Positions 48,722-61,257 of a stretch of DNA of 64,000 nucleotides are shown piece after piece. Every line of letters begins with the position of its first letter. The first letter of the stretch is position 1. A program made the position numbers and the translations under genes. A model generated the notes under the pieces. It did no database searches. It had not been told where the DNA came from and saw only the letters and a list, made by a program, of their open reading frames with translations. Source of the DNA: Hemerocallis citrina (Eukaryota > Streptophyta > Magnoliopsida > Asparagales > Asphodelaceae); the NCBI GenBank assembly GCA_017893485.1, contig CM030363.1:170983456-171047455 (forward strand), given 5' to 3'.

Positions 48722-49799
48722 TGTAATACCCCAGATATTTTTAAATAATGCTTTTAAGATTAATAAATGAACTAAAATGATTTTTGGTGATTTAATAAAT
48801 ATTTTTCTAAAAAATTATCTTTTTACACGTGCAAAACACGTGCAAATATTTTCTTGGAAATTTCAAAATCAAAAAATATTTTGGAGAAACTCATTATTTA
48901 TTATTAGATATTATTTGTGAATTTTATGGATTTTTCTGATAATTATTGGACCTATTTGCAAATATTACAGAAAGATGGACTTTTGTGCAAAATTACCACT
49001 TGGAATGAAAACTCCAGATTTTTGGATTTTTGGGCTGGGCATGATGCCTAGTCAACTCAGAGGTAAAGAGTTTACTTTTTGTTTTAATAAATTTGGTTTA
49101 TTTTGTAAGTTTTGATGAAAAAGGATCTTTTTGCAAAATTGCCACTTAGAGGGGCAAAAGTGCAATTTCGTTTTTCTGGATTTTCAAAACAGTGCCGGCT
49201 TATTGTAAAGTGGTTATTATTTTTTTTAAATCTCAATTAAGTTGGTTTTATTCAGTTTCCAAGTATAAGGATTTATATATGTAAAGGCATATTTAAAAGA
49301 GGTATTTTGCAAATCTTTTCACAAACCCTAAAACCCTATTATCCCGACCTATTTAAGGGTGGTGTGCAGCCGTATCTTTGCTGCACAACAAAAAAGTATT
49401 TCTTATTATCATTTTCTTGGAGTTTTTAAAGGAAGGATCTTTGTTTCTTGCGAAAGGAAGGATTTTCTTATTCTCTTTATCTTTCTTCGGTTGATTCTTC
49501 AATAAGGTGAGTGACATTTGTTTGATTTCTTTTTGTTCTAAGCATATTGTATGTGATGATTTGTTGATTAAAAAGTATGCTAGGGATTTTATGGTTGATA
49601 TGGTGAATTTGATGAGTGCCACTACAAGAAATTTGCCATATACCAACGGACACCTATAGTGACGGATCACTAAAACCGTGGGTATAGGCATCATATACCT
49701 ATAGATGTGTAGTAAACTGTGGGTATAGGTATCCTATATCTTTAAGAGTTTTTAACCCGTAAGTATAACCTTTTAATCCATAACTATTTTTTAATTTCT

Positions 49800-50930
49800 C
49801 CTCCTCTCACCAAACTCTATCTCCAAATCCCCCTCTCACCAAACCCTATCTCCAAATCCCCCCTTCCCGCCGTCGTGCCCCCTCCCCGCCGCCGTGCCAC
49901 CCCCAGCCACATCTCAAACCCTACGTTGATCTCTCTATTTCTCCTCGATCTCGAATCATCGACCCGTTCTCCGGCGAGCCACCACCGTGAACCCCTCTCC
50001 AGTCGTCGCCACTCCCATCGAGACCCCCCCTTTTTCCCTACTCGCGTCGACACCCAACGCCAGCAGCCCCAATCGAAACCCCCTCTGCTGCTCCCCAATC
50101 CCATTGACGAGCAGCAGCCGCGATGCCTCTTGAGCGCCGCCCCACCTTCCCTCGATGCCCAGGCACCCGCCGCCCCCAGCCCCGACCTCCCTTTCCTGTT
50201 CCTCATCGGCAACAGCCAAACCCAATCCGCCCCACCTTCCCTCGATGCCCATGGTACTGAGTAGGGAAATACTAAATTTGATTCTGTGAATCAGTAGCAT
50301 ATCATGATTTTGATAATTTAGTAGCCAGTCATGTAACCTGCTACTGGCATTTGTTTCCATTTTTACATGTTTAGTCCTTGTAGGTTATATAAGCTTCAAT
50401 GCTAGTAGGCCTTAAAATTCCTGTTTATGAGCTAATCTAATCTTACTAGAAAGAAGAGTGGAAAATATCTCATTTATCTTGCTTGCATGATAAACATTGT
50501 ATATGCTAGAAGGGACACGCATTCAAGGATCGTGTAATGTACAAACTACATGAATACACTTGTACAAGACAAACCTATTTTGTTATCTTCAAATAAAAGA
50601 AAAAAGATATTGGATCTATATTTTTTGCTGACCATTAACAAAAGGTAGAATGTTTTAGAAGAGAATTATTTATATTTAGTACTTCCATGTAGACACATGG
50701 CATACTATGTTTTACTGAAATAGAGAGTTTGCTGTATGGTACATTGTGTTTGGCCCACTGAATCAAATTCTATAAGTTGTACGATATAGATTTTGAAGTG
50801 AATTTGTAGTATTTCAACATGTATTTTTTCCTATTTCCTCTCTTTTCCAAATTTCTGCTGATACCTGCTTTACCTTAAATTAAACATTGGCAAAAAGGCT
50901 AATCAGATAGTATAAAACATTTATGCTACA
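49800..50930. other. GC-rich block and intron-like filler in CACTA
   Basis: 49800-50265 is C-rich with overlapping ORFs on both strands (49817-50360) of biased composition. I cannot link them to a protein family. It may be a captured 5' leader or first exon. 50270-50930 is A/T-rich and intron-like, running up to the acceptor at 50931. Confidence 0.4.
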
Positions 50931-50931
50931 G

Positions 50932-51380
50932 AGATTGGCTTCTGATTTTCTTTTAAGTTGCATCAATCTTTCTGTTGGAAGAGTAGGCTCTAGTAATGAT
51001 TTGATTGTTCAGAGAGTTGAATATGTTCGTGATTTAGAGAAAAGAAGCCATCTAATGGATCTTCTTCATGCCCAAAGAGATAATGGAGCTCATGGGAAGG
51101 TATTGTTTCTTTGTAGGTCTCTGTCTTTCTAATAAATTCATCTGTTACACCTGCGATCAGAATATAATGTTACTATGTTATGTTGTTTTTGAAGGGGCTA
51201 GACTCTTTTGTTAAATATTGTACTACATACATCTCATTTTTTTTAGTGATGGTCTCGCTTTGTTATGTGCAACAAGCTCTGAACTTGGTCTTTGTGGGAA
51301 CAAAAAGAGAAGCTGATGAACATTGGCTGTGTAGGAATGAATTTCCTGTAACTTCCATTCATGGTGATCGAACTCAGCAG
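50932..51380 (+). pseudogene. captured DEAD-box RNA helicase fragment (Ded1/DDX3-type)
   Basis: Two exons keep their splice phase. Exon 50932-51099 codes [47 protein letters not shown] and ends GAHGK before GTATTG. Exon 51273-51380 codes QALNLVFVGTKREADEHWLC and FPVTSIHGDRTQQ before GTATTT. This is the start of the RecA-like domain 2 of plant DDX3-type helicases (AtRH11/RH37/RH52 group), with motif IV (LVFV.T) and the HGD block. The catalytic DEAD domain is absent. The second acceptor has AA in place of AG, and residues between EAD and EHWL are missing, so the piece is not functional. Host genes of this family unwind RNA in translation initiation and RNA metabolism. Confidence 0.9.
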
Positions 51381-51989
51381 GTATTTATAACATCAATCAT
51401 CAATTTCTGCATTGGTTTTATCATGGAAATTAGTAGATATTAAATACACCTCTTTGTGCATTTACACAGATGATCATAAATAAGCTTTGTTTTTTTTAGA
51501 GGGGCCTTACACTGCTATATTTAGTCAGTTTTAACCTGAGTACTTGAGGAGTGTTTTGTGTGTCTGCTGGTCATCGTAGTCTGCAGGTGCAGAATTTACA
51601 CTCGAGAGACATGCTGCATCTTTATGACGTTTGTTTTTTCTAAATGGTGTTTGGATTTTTTCAGTCAAATTATGTGTGTAGAAACTAGTTTTCATACTCC
51701 AGAGCTTGAACTAAGAATACCATGTTCATTTCACGGCAATTACATTTCACGGCATATGGTTTTCTTCTTCCATTAGTTCGTAGTATTTTATATGGGAATC
51801 ATGAAATTGTTCTCGCACTCCACTTTCGATGAAATAATGATTTTATGTGAAGTACTCTGTTAAGATAGCTGGTTTTGTTTAAAGGTCATGGGATATGGTC
51901 ACTTACGCAGTTACACCACTTCAGTCACTAAACAAAACCACTAGTTTTATCTCTTTCTTCTCGTAAGAATTTTTCTCCATGTTAACATG

Positions 51990-52610
51990 AAACAGAACAG
52001 GCTGCAAGGGCCCTTCAACTGTCTAACCTGGTCTATGAAGATGTATGTTTGGACCCTCGTCAAGCATTCTTTATGAACAGATTTGTGGTCCTAATTATCA
52101 TCTGCAACTGTAAATGCGCCCATGGTTCATGCCGAGGTAAATCTCTTTCACTAATTTTACTTTCTCAATTAGCATCCTTCATTAAGTATTCTTCCTTACT
52201 AGAAAAGGGAAATATTTTTAACCGAGCTAGTTCCGTTTTCTTACTGAAATTAAGATGAGTGAGCTTAAATGTAATTTTTCACAAACTGCTTCAAAATATT
52301 CTCCTTGTTTTCTCATATTAATTTACTTGTGTATCATATGTATATGTGTGCGTGCATTGTTCTATATTAAGATGAAAGAGATTTTTAAGAACATGGCAAT
52401 GTAAAGATGGGATGGGGCCTATATGGTTTCATTGTTGCCATCTTCTTTTAGGATCTTGTTATAATAGAAACTAAAAGAATATAGGGCACCAAACAAATGA
52501 AGCGAAGATTGAACTCTTTTCCTTCTGGTCTTTCCTAGATTATGGAAGCAGGTTTGCGATAAAGTGAAATTAGCTGCCGCAATGGGTAAAAGTGTTGGCT
52601 GTATGATGTC
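51990..52610 (+). other. possible further captured exons, unrecognised
   Basis: An exon-like stretch ending before GTAAAT at about 52138 reads AARALQLSNLVYEDVCLDPR. A second, near 52540-52600, reads LWKQVCDKVKLAAAMGKSVG. Both are open, have protein-like composition and end near donor-like sites. I do not recognise either. They could be parts of the same captured genes or a third source. Confidence 0.3.
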
Positions 52611-53149
52611 GTTGCTTATTGAGTTGTTAACTTGTTATATACTTAATTTGTTGTTGTTTGATAGTGTCCTATTGCCATTCTACATGTATTCAGTGCTATC
52701 TTCATTTTATTTAAAAAACTGTTTGCTTACTTTTGTTAAATAACTGAACATTTTTGTATTATTTTGATGATGCATATTATGATGATAGATTCATGCCATT
52801 TTCCTGATAGAGGCTTTTGCAAAGTTTGATTTTCCATGACTGGGGCTTGTGCTGCTGCTTTCTTAGGTAGCTTTCATCTGTACACTTTCTGATGTAAAAT
52901 ACTCGTTCTTTTAAACGGTAATCAATTAGTCTGTCAGAATGTCATTTAGGTTGATTATTCAAGAACAATTTAGTTCAAACTTTTTAAATCTGACACCTAT
53001 AACTTGCTAAATGAAAATTAAAATTTGAAAACCTTTATGAATCCTGCTTGCTTAGGCATTCTTGGGAGCTATATAATTAAGGATATTTACTTGCTCATGG
53101 CTTCATGCTCATTGGTTTAGGAAATTGCTTTTCTTCTAATTCTGTAATT

Positions 53150-54330
53150 TGTTTTGGTGACAACTTGAAAGGTTTTTTCTTAATGTTTTATTCAATATTT
53201 GGGGTAACAAAGTTCTGTTGAATTTGATGTCACAGCCATTCTTAGACTCAGAGATCACTTCCATTCTTGCACTAGCTCTCGGTACAATGGCAGGTACCAC
53301 ATCAAATTTGTTGAAGGAAGTAGCATCCCTTTTAGCTTCTGAGTTCACTTCCACTTTTGCACTAGTTCTTGGTACAAGGACAGGTACAACATCAGATTTG
53401 TTGAAGGCGTAATTCTTTGATGAACTTCTCTTGAGGGTTGTATTGCTAGATGGTGCTGCTGAATTTACTGCAGTCATTTTTGAGCCAGTGTTTAATCCAG
53501 TTCTTTGAGGAGTACTTGGCGCACTACCACTTGCTTCAGATCCAGCAAATGAATTGAAAAGGTAAAGTTAGCAGTTTAAAAAACAAAATGCAAAGTAAGT
53601 TGCAAGTTGAACTGATTAGATAGAGATGGATAACCTACATGCTGTATTTTTTGAGTCCTTAATTGCTGCTTCTGAATTTTAGCAAACTGATGGAACTGAT
53701 AACCTTCCAATACCAGCCTTTATATTGTAGTGAGCTTGCATGGAAAAATTACTACTTGATATAGATTTTGATTCTGATTGGCTATTTGATCTTCCAAAAC
53801 TTGCAACTGCGCAGGGCTCAATACGCTGTAGTGTTGTACAGAAAGTCACATATCATATATAAGAAATGACCCTTCTAACTAATAATTTATTATATATGAC
53901 AATTAATTTACTGAGATTAGTAAAAGAAATTTGGAGTATACCGAGATGTCCACAACCCACACTCCAACACAACTTTGATTATAAGAGCACCCTAGAAGTT
54001 TTCCTTCATGGATGTTTAGATCTGACAATCTAGACCATCCCACATCCACTGTATCATGGCACCTTACTGGCTCCCAAGAGAAAACCTGAAATATGCAACA
54101 AGGTACATGCATGAATGAAAGATACTCGTGATAGCAATCAAACAAATATTGGACATGTTGAGGTCAGGAAATGGAGCTTACCTTCAGACTTTCATGCAAT
54201 CCACAAAGAAGAGTTCTACCATCTGGGTTTCCCTTCTCAGCAAAACCATCTCAGGATGTTATGCTCATTTTCACTTCTACAGCAACTTCTACATCTCAGG
54301 AGGTTATGCTGAAACGGTTCTCCGCCACAC
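53150..54330 (-). pseudogene. KTN80: captured katanin p80 (WD40 subunit B1) fragment
   Basis: Four exons on the minus strand with introns kept. About 54182-54245 codes NPDGRTLLCGLHESLK, before GTAAGC. 53942-54085 codes WEPVRCHDTVDVGWSRLSDL and HEGKLLGCSYNQSCVGVWVV. About 53639-53825 codes DIS/RIEPCAVASFGRSNS. About 53180-53555 codes APSTPQRTGLN and SDVVPVLVPRTSAKVEV. These match the last WD40 repeats and the linker of plant katanin p80, the regulatory subunit of the microtubule-severing enzyme. The N-terminal WD40 blades and the C-terminal p60-binding domain are missing. A stop lies in the third exon and the fourth has an internal duplication. The orientation is opposite to the helicase piece. 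Confidence 0.88.
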
Positions 54331-54999
54331 TGCTAAAACCATCTTTAATACATTATAATTTAATACATTAGAAGTAAGTTTATTTTTAAGAGTTTATACT
54401 TAATTACTTTCATTAGTTATTTATTTCCTGATATGTTACATGGTTTTCTTTTTCGTAGATTGATGGTAAAATAGTTTTGAGATTTGCCCTGTGCCGAACA
54501 AGTTTTCTTTATTATCCTTTGATGAATGTGCCTAATAACTATTCCTTTAAATTTTTGATGATACAGGAACTTGCTGAGATGATTTTCAAGTCAGCATTGT
54601 AGATCGGAGTTATTTATTGGCGAGTTGTAGATGTACACTATTTACTGGCAATGGAAGCTAATTTTCTGTTGATGGAGCAAACCTCGAAATTAAGTGGATG
54701 AGATTATTATAACTTTATATGCTTATTATATGTCAGCATGATATTTTTAGGTTGATATTTTAACTATTTTGTAATTTGAATTTGACATGATTGTAATACT
54801 TCATTAATTTTTAATATGATTGAAGTTTAATTTTATTTAATTTTGTTTCATAAACACATGTATTTATTTCATTGTGTATTTGGTTTATAATTGAATTAAT
54901 ATTGTAAAAGAAAATATTAAATTATCATAAGCATAATTAATAAGAAGAAATTGTGTATAGAGCGATGAGTATATATTCAGATAATTGGTTGCGAAAACC

Positions 55000-55284
55000 A
55001 TTGCTAAAACCTATAGCAATGGAGCTTCAACCGCGGGTATAGGAAAGCAAAATGTGTCTTTAAAACCTATACCAACGGATACGAAGCCGTGGGTATAACA
55101 CCGAGGTTTTGTCCAACGGGTGAAAAAACCGTCGCTATAGGCTATAGTGACGGCATTTTGCCGTGGGTATAGCTAATTAAAAACGACGGAAAAATATGTC
55201 CGTTGGTATAGGTTTTACGGGCTATACCTACGGTTTTTCGCCTTTTACCCACGGATTTTTGCTGTCACTATATGTCAAATTCCA
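55000..55284. repeat. CACTA right subterminal repeat region
   Basis: Inverted and direct copies of ACC(T/G)ATACC(A/C)ACGG and CCGTGGGTATAG-type motifs, matching the left end in inverted orientation. The outermost bases of the terminal repeat are lost. Confidence 0.8.
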
Positions 55285-56029
55285 TGCATGAGTAAAAAAT
55301 TGATTCTTTTCATGAAACTATGCCATTGATGAATTAAAATATACTGATCCACGTTTTGAATCGTTAAGTGACAATCTTGATTCCCAAGGGTAGGCCTTTT
55401 GGTTTCTTTATCTGCATGAGTGTATGTTAGTTTCTTAGCAAAAAAATAAAAATAAAAAAAAATAAAACAGTGGGTATGTTTGTTGAGCTCTTCATTTTAT
55501 AAGAAACAAGCCCTACATAGAAATACTGCCAATAAAATATTTATGATCATGTTGACTATACTTGCACTTTGATGCATCACCTCCATGAACTATTTTAATT
55601 ATTTGTTATCATTTATCATGAAATTGATGTTAATTTCCACGACTTGAATTATCAGAGGAAGTATTTTAACGGGAGGTTCATGTTTTTCTAGCCCACTGAC
55701 CTTTTCTGGTATTGCAGTGACTACTGTCTTCTGTTAAGTATTTATTTTCTTGGTTTTTAATGTTAATTTGTCAAATTATGTGAGCATAGCCATTATACAT
55801 GCATATGCAGAAGCATGAGTTCATTCTACATTCCAGAATTCCTTTGCAGCCAGTATTTTATTTATTCGTCGTGTGTAATATTTTATGAAACTATACTATA
55901 ATGTGACTGATCACTCAAAAATAATAATCCCTCTGCATTCAGAAAGAAAATTGCTAAGTACAATTTGCTAATTGAATTCTTATAATTTAAAAGGACTGCA
56001 AAAAGCATTGTAAACACATCAGTGAAAGG

Positions 56030-56379
56030 TCTACCTATATATATCTTACATATATATATATATATGTGAATATGCTTTATTCAACAAAAGGGATTTCTAT
56101 ATCTTGTATATATATTCTGCATAGAGTTTAATTCCTATATCCTGCTATAGTTCAATGTTCTATATCCTGCATATAGTTTAATCTTCTATATATCTGCATA
56201 AGACCATCTTCCACATACCTACATATGTTTCATTCAACTAAAGACCAACTGCTATGTATACTGCATATACTTAAATCCACATAAAGATCATTTTTATATA
56301 ACGTGCATTTGCCTAATTTCTACAAAAGGGAATTTTCTATATAATCTGCTTATGCTCACTTCAATCCGTAAAAGGGATT

Positions 56380-56416
<37 letters not shown>

Positions 56417-56970
56417 TCCTATGATCACATCAGTAAAAGAAGTTTTCTACTATATACTCATATATATATATATACTCCTATGATCACATCAGTAAAAGAA
56501 GTTTTCTACTATATACTCATATGTCCATATCAATATTTTCTATATCCTTCATAGAGTTCAATTTTCTACATCCTACATATGAGCTAATTTCTATATACCT
56601 ACATATGAGCTATTCCTATATATCTGCCTATGATCTAATTTCTATATCCTGCACATGAGCTAATTGCTATATACCTGCATATGATCAATTTCTATATATC
56701 TGCATATGATCAATTTTCTATATATCTGCATATGATCAATTTTCTATATATCTGCATATGATCTATTTTCTTTGTAATTGTATAAAATTCATCTTTTATA
56801 ACCTGGATATGTTCTACTTCAATGAAGTCTATCTTCTTTACTGTATATGTTGTTATATCCTGCTTGTGGTTAAATCTCCTATACCCTGCCTATAGTCAAA
56901 ATTCCTATATTCTTCTTATAGTTAAATTTCTATACTCTGCATATGTTTCACTTCAAATCAGTGAAAAGGA

Positions 56971-57045
<75 letters not shown>

Positions 57046-57480
57046 TATGTATATGTACACAGTTGCTTCAAGCCAGTATAAAAGATTTTCTCTCTATATC
57101 AGATATGGGTATATATTTACTGCATATCAGTCAAAAGGAAATTTTCCATCTGCTACACATCTGCATAGGTTTCATTCAGTTAAAGACCACCTCTCTATAC
57201 CATATACATACATACAATCAATGAGAGAGATTCCTTTCTATGTATCAGATATGTATATACATATACTTTATATTAGTGAAAAGGAGTTTCTTCTAAATCC
57301 TCTATGTCTGCTGATGCTCCATTCTATTCACTGTATGTTTCACTCACTGAAAGGGGGGGGGGGGGGGGCTATATATTTTATATATACCCAAGTGTTCAAC
57401 TCAGTTAAGAGGTTTATATATACACCTATGCACACTTCTATTCAATAAGAGGACCTCCTATCTATATATATACTTATATA
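56030..57480. repeat. A/T-rich minisatellite expansion in LTR D
   Basis: Degenerate array built on TCTATATATCTGCATATGAT. The clearest part is four 26-bp units at 56676-56775. A 60-bp sub-unit is tandemly doubled at 56415-56521. Pure (TA)n runs lie at about 56386-56415 and 56975-57042, and a G-run at about 57354-57368. ORFs here (56822-57448) only translate the repeat. Confidence 0.9.
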
Positions 57481-58776
57481 CAAACAATATGAATGAATGA
57501 ATTTCTGTGAGTAAATTAACATTGATATGAAGTGACTAAAATGAAAGATTTATTTTGTATTAATGGTTGAATTGTGAATCTCTAGGAGTTGAGTGGGGGT
57601 CTTGTGAACCGGCAGATGAGATTTTGTGGATTTTGACCAGTTGGGGTCATTGGGGATTTTTTTGTGGAATTAAGTCTGGCATGATACACTAACTCTAGAG
57701 AGGGGGGGATTTTTTGTTTTTAATAATAACCAACTTAAGGACAGACACTAGTGGAGATGTGATGGAACTTGGGAAACATAAGTATGTGCTCTTGGTTTAG
57801 ATACAACGGATGTGTTCCAGGACTTGTGTGTTATTCTGTCTCGAGAGGACATTTGTATGTTCGCGTTTCGAGGGTCTACAAGTCTATTCACGGAGCATGC
57901 AGGGTGCATTCGCGTGTTGAGGGTCGGCGAGCCTATTCACTGGATGTACCTGGTGTATCTGCACATCGAGGGCCTCGCAAGCCTATTCATGGGGTACATG
58001 GCAGGGAGGTGATTCTCCGGTTTTTGTTGAGCTATTCTTACATGATGTTTGTGCGTCGAGGGTTGTGATGCCTATTCGTGAAGTATTCTGTATCTTGTTC
58101 CCATCACCGTAGTAGGATTAGTTGCATAACGAGAAATTTAACCCTATTAAGTGGAGAATGATAAGGGCTTGCACCGGACCTATGCATTATGGGATGCATA
58201 GAAACCTACAAGTATGCATTAGAGAGTGAGCATATAGCATTGATGTTTTCTTGACTTGTTTTATGCATGTTGTTTCCTATTTTTTTTTTCTTTTTACACT
58301 TTGACACTTAGTCTAGTTTCGCTTGATGTTTTCATGTTTTATTTATTGTTATTTCTTATTTTATTTATTCTTGCTGTTGGTACATGTTGTTTATAACTTC
58401 ATCTTTTTATGTTTTATTCATGTTGTATTTTTTTTGATGTCACTCACACCGTTATGGCTGACCCCTGTAGTTTTGGGGGTTAGGATTATCTCTAGCCTCA
58501 TGTTTTACAGGTAGGGGCCTATAGCTTGGGATTTTAATGCTTGAGATAGAATGATGATTATGGCTTATGTAAATTGTAAAAATGATGTATTGTAAAAGAA
58601 AGATTGTAATTCAAGGTGTTTGTTTTTCGCTGTGTTTTGTAAAAGAATTGATGTAATAAAAGTTAAAAAAAATATAAATTTTCGTTTTAGCTGTGTTTAC
58701 TATTACCATTAAGGTTGATGCTAGAAATTATGCCACGTATTTCTGAGATATCATATTGAAAATTCGGGGTGCTACA

Positions 58777-59757
58777 CTACGGGTAGTTGACATGCTGTAT
58801 GAATTGCACCGAGAGTAGCTTGTCCACTTCTTCCTTTACTACCTGTTGCCTGTCAGGAACAAACTTACGCCACTTCTGCTGGATTGGCTACGAGTCTGGG
58901 TGGACGCTTAGTTTGTGCATAAGGAGGTCCTCCGAAATCCCTGACATATCCGAGGGCGTCCATGCGAAGAGGTCGACATTTCGACGAATACAGCCAATAA
59001 TGGTTAGTTAAAGGTCTGGGGCGAGAGACTGGCACACTCGGAATCGTTTAGATTCATCTTCCCCGAAGAAGGGGACCGCCTCCAATTTTTCGACGGGCTC
59101 TTAGTTTCTGTCAGATGAGAACTCGACTGCATCAAGCGGGAAGACGCCGCCCCCAACTGCGACCATGTAGCATGCACGGGATGATTCCTGATTGCCTCGG
59201 ACAATGCCAACGTCGTGGTCGGTAGGAAATTTCAACTTTAGGTGATAGGCGGAGGGCACCGCCTGGAGGAAGCAGAGGTTGGGTCGACCGAGGATGGCGT
59301 TATAGGCAGCCTTAACGTTAACCACCATGAAGTCCATCACCTCCATTCGGATGGTTGGGGTTGTCCCGGCCGTTACATCGAGTGTGACGATCCCCTCAAT
59401 TTGGCCATTGACGCCTGAGAACCCGTGGAGCGTGTACCTAGCCAGCTTTAGCCTCTCACGAGGGAATTTGAGTTTTTCGGATGCATCCAAGAAAAAGATA
59501 TTGACGGAGCTCCCGTTGTCAACGAGGATGTGGTGGACTTCCTGATTGACCATGCTGAGGCTGGCCACAAGGGCAACGCAATGAGAAAGTTGGACGCATT
59601 CTAGATCATTTTTGAAAAATGATACCGCCATCCCTTGATCCCTTGGGGCGGATTGTTGTGGATTGCGTTAACCTCTCGTATGAAGGCCTTGCGGGAGGTG
59701 TTAGATCCTCCCCCCATGGGTCCGCGGTGGACAGTGAAGGATGATCGGCCCTCCGGT
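58777..59757 (-). pseudogene. gypsy protease and RT N-terminus, broken
   Basis: The protease is open for 176 codons (59101-59631): NDLECVQLSHCVALVASL, HHILVDNGSSVNIFFLDA (active-site loop D-N-G-S, the form common in Tat protease), GFSGVNGQIEGIVTL and YNAILGRPNLCF. Downstream (58780-59030) comes the pre-RT linker NVDLFAWTPSDMSGI and EEVDKLLSVQFIQHVNYP, which then meets solo LTR D. The part at 59627-59752 duplicates the gag C-terminus (SNTSRKAFIREVN). The protease ORF is the best preserved coding block of the element. Confidence 0.9.
59627..59752 (-). repeat. ~125-bp direct duplication, copy 1
   Basis: Nearly the same as 61258-61392 (copy 2), with roughly a dozen differences. Both code SNTSRKAFIREVN and IHNNPP. 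Solo LTR E lies between the copies. Confidence 0.9.
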
Positions 59758-61246
59758 TAAATAAAAAGAAATATTACAAGAAAAATAACAAAATCTAGCC
59801 ATGGATCCATGCGAAAACCATAAACCGTGTTTAGGAGTTATACCTTGAAGATGGATCGGTTATCTTCATATTATGCCGATCTCAGCACTACAATATTGCG
59901 GTGCCTCTACGGTATCCACATAAATGGATCAAATCAAGCTTTCCTTCACACCGCGGTGCTAGCTGCGGGAAGGGGATGTTCCTCACGATCTCTCTCTCTC
60001 TCTCTCAAATTTTGTGACGGCTAGGGTTTTCTCATGTGTCTCTTTTTTACAGATACATATCATATATATAGATGCAGAAAATCAACCCTAAGAGAGTAAT
60101 GAGGCTGTTGGATTCACAATCTGAACTGGTTCAGATTCATGTGTGGGCCTTTTAACTTTAGTCAGCCCATTTAATCTAATTAAATGCCCAACCAATGTCA
60201 GGAGTCCAAATCTTACTTGGATCCCCAATTAAATTCATCTTATGAATTTAAATCCCAATTTCGATCCATTCTAAGTGTGTGACTATGTAAATTCCTATTA
60301 CATTGACAGTAATACTAAAATCATATTCTAGTATTACAAACAGTGAGCGGTATCTAGCAATACATCACTGCTACTCACGTAACGGGAATGTCAGTGATTA
60401 GACATAACCTATCCATGACCAATGTTACCATGTAGTCTAGTCCCTTTGTCCAGATATCTTAATTGACCACAAGGCATAGAGCGTGTCACCCTTGTATAGT
60501 TAAATCTTTGGTTTCCTGATGTTCGAGTAGACTTACTAAAACAAATGAGCTCAATATCTCATATTGACTCATTTGATCACGGCCATGTATTTTGTAGTCT
60601 CACTCAATCAAGCGGCCCATAAATATCGCTCTTGTTATGTAAGAGGGACAAATTCTATCTAAGTCACTCACATCCCTCTGCATGATTTGTAGTATATCCA
60701 ATAGTCGACTTTATAATCATCTTATTATAGGCAACGTTTGACGACATTAAAACATATAACTTGTCATGTAGAGAATCGTAGTGACTTCAAATCAAAGGAC
60801 TACATACACTGTGGTCATTGTGAGAACTGCTTATGACACTCACGTAACGATCCATGCAGTGTTCTCATGGTGGGTCAATCCAGTATATTATTACTTTAAT
60901 ATGTACCCATGTGAAGACTTGATATCTCATATCCATGACCCGTGCGATATGGTCATCAGTCTACGAACATACTAGTTTCTATGTATTATTGTTATCCTAA
61001 TTCACAATAATACTTGACTAGGGATATTTAAGAAATAGTGTTCTAATTACAACCAATAGGATCTCACAATTAAGTCATGCATTTGATATCCCATGGTGTT
61101 GAACATACAATTCTAAGGACTTTATTATATTCATTTAATCACAATAAACAACACAATATGTAAAATGCCTATATATGAAATAAACATCATGATACAATGT
61201 AAACTAGTAATGTTAATACACAACTGACCTCTAGGGCATATACCAA
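59757..61246 (-). mobile_element. solo LTR E, family 1, truncated ends
   Basis: Collinear with A (reverse orientation) and F, but the outer ~25 bases at the left are missing (it begins at TTAAATA), and the right end reads TACCAAG in place of TACACCAACA. No 5-bp target duplication was found. Instead a ~125-bp duplication of gag flanks it. Confidence 0.88.
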
Positions 61247-61257
61247 GAAATAAGAAT

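Larger units (their letters stand above)
49620..55284. mobile_element. Pack-CACTA element with two captured host-gene fragments
   Basis: Starts CACTACAAGAAATTTGCC at 49620 and is flanked by a 3-bp TGC direct repeat (49617-49619, 55285-55287). Removing it restores the host LTR frame GATGAGTGCATGAG seen in B1. The right terminus has lost the CACTA end (it reads TATGTCAAATTCCA), but the inner inverted repeat is clear: ATATACCAACGGACA on the left, and ATATGTCCGTTGGTATAGG on the right. Subterminal repeats of the types CCGTGGGTATAG and TATAGTGACGG occur on both sides (49640-49770, 55000-55270). No TnpA or TnpD sequence was seen, so it is non-autonomous. It carries captured exons on both strands. 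Confidence 0.88.
48722..58776 (+). mobile_element. solo LTR D, family 3, split by a CACTA element
   Basis: Starts TGTAATACCCCAGATATTTT and ends TTCGGGGTGCTACA. Inserted in RT. The flanks CTGGG and CTACG have decayed, but both are one step from the sequence expected for the RT motif Asn-Tyr-Pro-Gln-Trp-Leu. The two LTR parts (48722-49619, 55285-58776) total about 4.4 kb, some 1.35 kb more than B1; the excess is the A/T minisatellite at 56030-57480. The 3' part shares with B1 the block TCACTC(A/G)CACC(G/A)TTATGG near 58440. Confidence 0.88.

Noticed and set aside
49817..50360. Overlapping ORFs of 129-134 codons in the CACTA left part
   Set aside because: Present on both strands with biased composition. 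No family recognised, so treated as GC-rich non-coding or captured leader DNA.
56822..57448. 208-codon ORF with Tyr/Ile repeats
   Set aside because: It is a translation of (TA)n and the A/T minisatellite.
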